A stretch of 64,000 nucleotides of DNA from Aerococcaceae bacterium zg-1292 (lineage in GTDB: Bacteria > Bacillota > Bacilli > Lactobacillales > Aerococcaceae): assembly GCA_016126655.1 (NCBI GenBank), contig CP065955.1, positions 2,091,001-2,155,000 on the forward strand, given 5' to 3'. Positions 63,561 through 64,000 of this stretch are shown in pieces. Each line of letters begins with the position of its first letter. The stretch's first letter is position 1. Below the pieces are notes generated by a model. It was not told the DNA's origin. It searched no databases and was given only the letters and a program-made list of their open reading frames with translations. The position numbers were made by a program, and so were the translations under genes.

Positions 63561-63619
63561 CAAAAAAATTCGCCGTAACGATAAGCTAGCTCCTGGCCAA
63601 CTCTACCGTTACAGCGAAT
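63561..63619 (-). terminator. Terminator of the symporter gene
   Basis: ATTCGC-CGTAACG (63568-63580) pairs with CGTTAC-A-GCGAAT (63607-63619). On the minus strand T7 follows. Confidence 0.85.
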
Positions 63620-63633
63620 GTTACATTGTCATT

Positions 63634-64000
63634 TTACGCTTCGACTGCGTTTGCATTAACTGCTTCATTAAAATACGTTTGGGTATCCAATTGATTTTCG
63701 CTATTAGCAACATAAATTGCAGTGGCACTGTCGCCGACCACATTTAACGCGGTTACGAGCATTTCAATCGGACGGTTAATCGCTAAAATTAAAGCATAAG
63801 CTGCCAATGAGGCTGGATTACTATAGCCCATACCACTTAAAATCGTAAACAGAATCACACCACCTGCACCTGGCGCTGCCGGTGTCCCGACTGAAGCCAC
63901 CAGTGCTAAGACAGAAATCGTCAAAATGTTCCAATAGGATAATTGATAGCCCGCACTTGATGCGACAAAAATTGCTGCAATCACTTGCATAATTGCTGTC
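63634..64000 (-). CDS. C-terminal part of an SLC1/DAACS dicarboxylate or amino-acid:cation symporter
   Basis: The frame is open to the window end and begins TAIMQVIAAIFVASSAGYQL, which continues the NMDGTAIMQ motif of transmembrane segment 7. VGTPAAPGAGGVILFTIL is the conserved HP2 hairpin. NRPIEMLVTALNVVGDSATA is segment 8, carrying the substrate-binding Asp (D in VVGDSATA; the usual R/T position nearby is not resolved here). This family couples sodium or protons to uptake of glutamate, aspartate, dicarboxylates or serine/threonine. The start is outside the window. Confidence 0.88.
   Translation of the reverse strand, partial: TAIMQVIAAIFVASSAGYQLSYWNILTISVLALVASVGTPAAPGAGGVILFTILSGMGYSNPASLAAYALILAINRPIEMLVTALNVVGDSATAIYVANSENQLDTQTYFNEAVNANAVEA

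Overview
The window is low-GC Gram-positive DNA, most likely from a Lactobacillales coccus. The signs are YSIRK-type signal peptides, LPXTG sorting signals, strong AGGAGG ribosome-binding sites, a ScrR-controlled sucrose PTS operon and intrinsic terminators. I cannot name the species. An Aerococcaceae or Carnobacteriaceae member is a guess from the style of the surface proteins. Most genes lie on the minus strand.

Layout. 1-9800 mixes housekeeping and accessory DNA: the end of a class-A beta-lactamase-like serine hydrolase, a RelB/RelE-type module with a broken toxin, an IS1634-family insertion sequence, an AbrB plus AAA_4 gene pair with the second gene frameshifted, pdp (pyrimidine-nucleoside phosphorylase), rpiA, a flavodoxin-like protein and a CpXC-domain protein. 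9800-20400 holds two large wall-anchored proteins: a 1025-aa protein with Cna-B/prealbumin-like repeats, and a 2385-aa L-type-lectin/MucBP protein with a long stalk of 98-residue repeats. 20800-25200 is the sucrose system (scrB, scrA, LacI-family scrR). 25700-35100 holds a HAD phosphatase with an SsuABC/ThiXYZ-like ABC importer, a LolD/FtsX-type ABC system whose permease carries a very long coiled coil, and an rRNA methyltransferase. 35300-39900 holds decayed Fic toxin-antitoxin remnants, a TetR regulator, a histidine-rich ZinT-type zinc protein, an iron-dependent alcohol dehydrogenase and an RsuA-type pseudouridine synthase.

40000-58700 is dominated by two giant paralogous adhesins (2777 and 2563 aa). 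Each combines a YSIRK signal, a MSCRAMM-like ligand-binding head, collagen G-X-Y stalks, small beta-repeat domains, a shared C-terminal module and LPNTG. A second IS1634-family element lies in the 3' end of the second gene. It is flanked by a 96-bp direct duplication that keeps the gene intact. 59200-64000 holds a LysM cell-wall protein, a YghU-like glutathione transferase, a tRNA-Leu 3' fragment beside a HicAB module, an alpha/beta hydrolase and the end of an SLC1-type symporter.

The most unusual signal is an intergenic repeat family of about 110-120 bp at five loci. It folds into a long hairpin whose outer stem changes sequence from copy to copy while keeping base pairing. At three loci it ends just before a ribosome-binding site, in the sense orientation. 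At the alcohol dehydrogenase it lies wholly between a good predicted promoter and the start codon. A second small stem-loop family (three copies) also shows compensatory change. The surface proteins presumably work together as sortase-anchored adhesins; no sortase gene is in the window.
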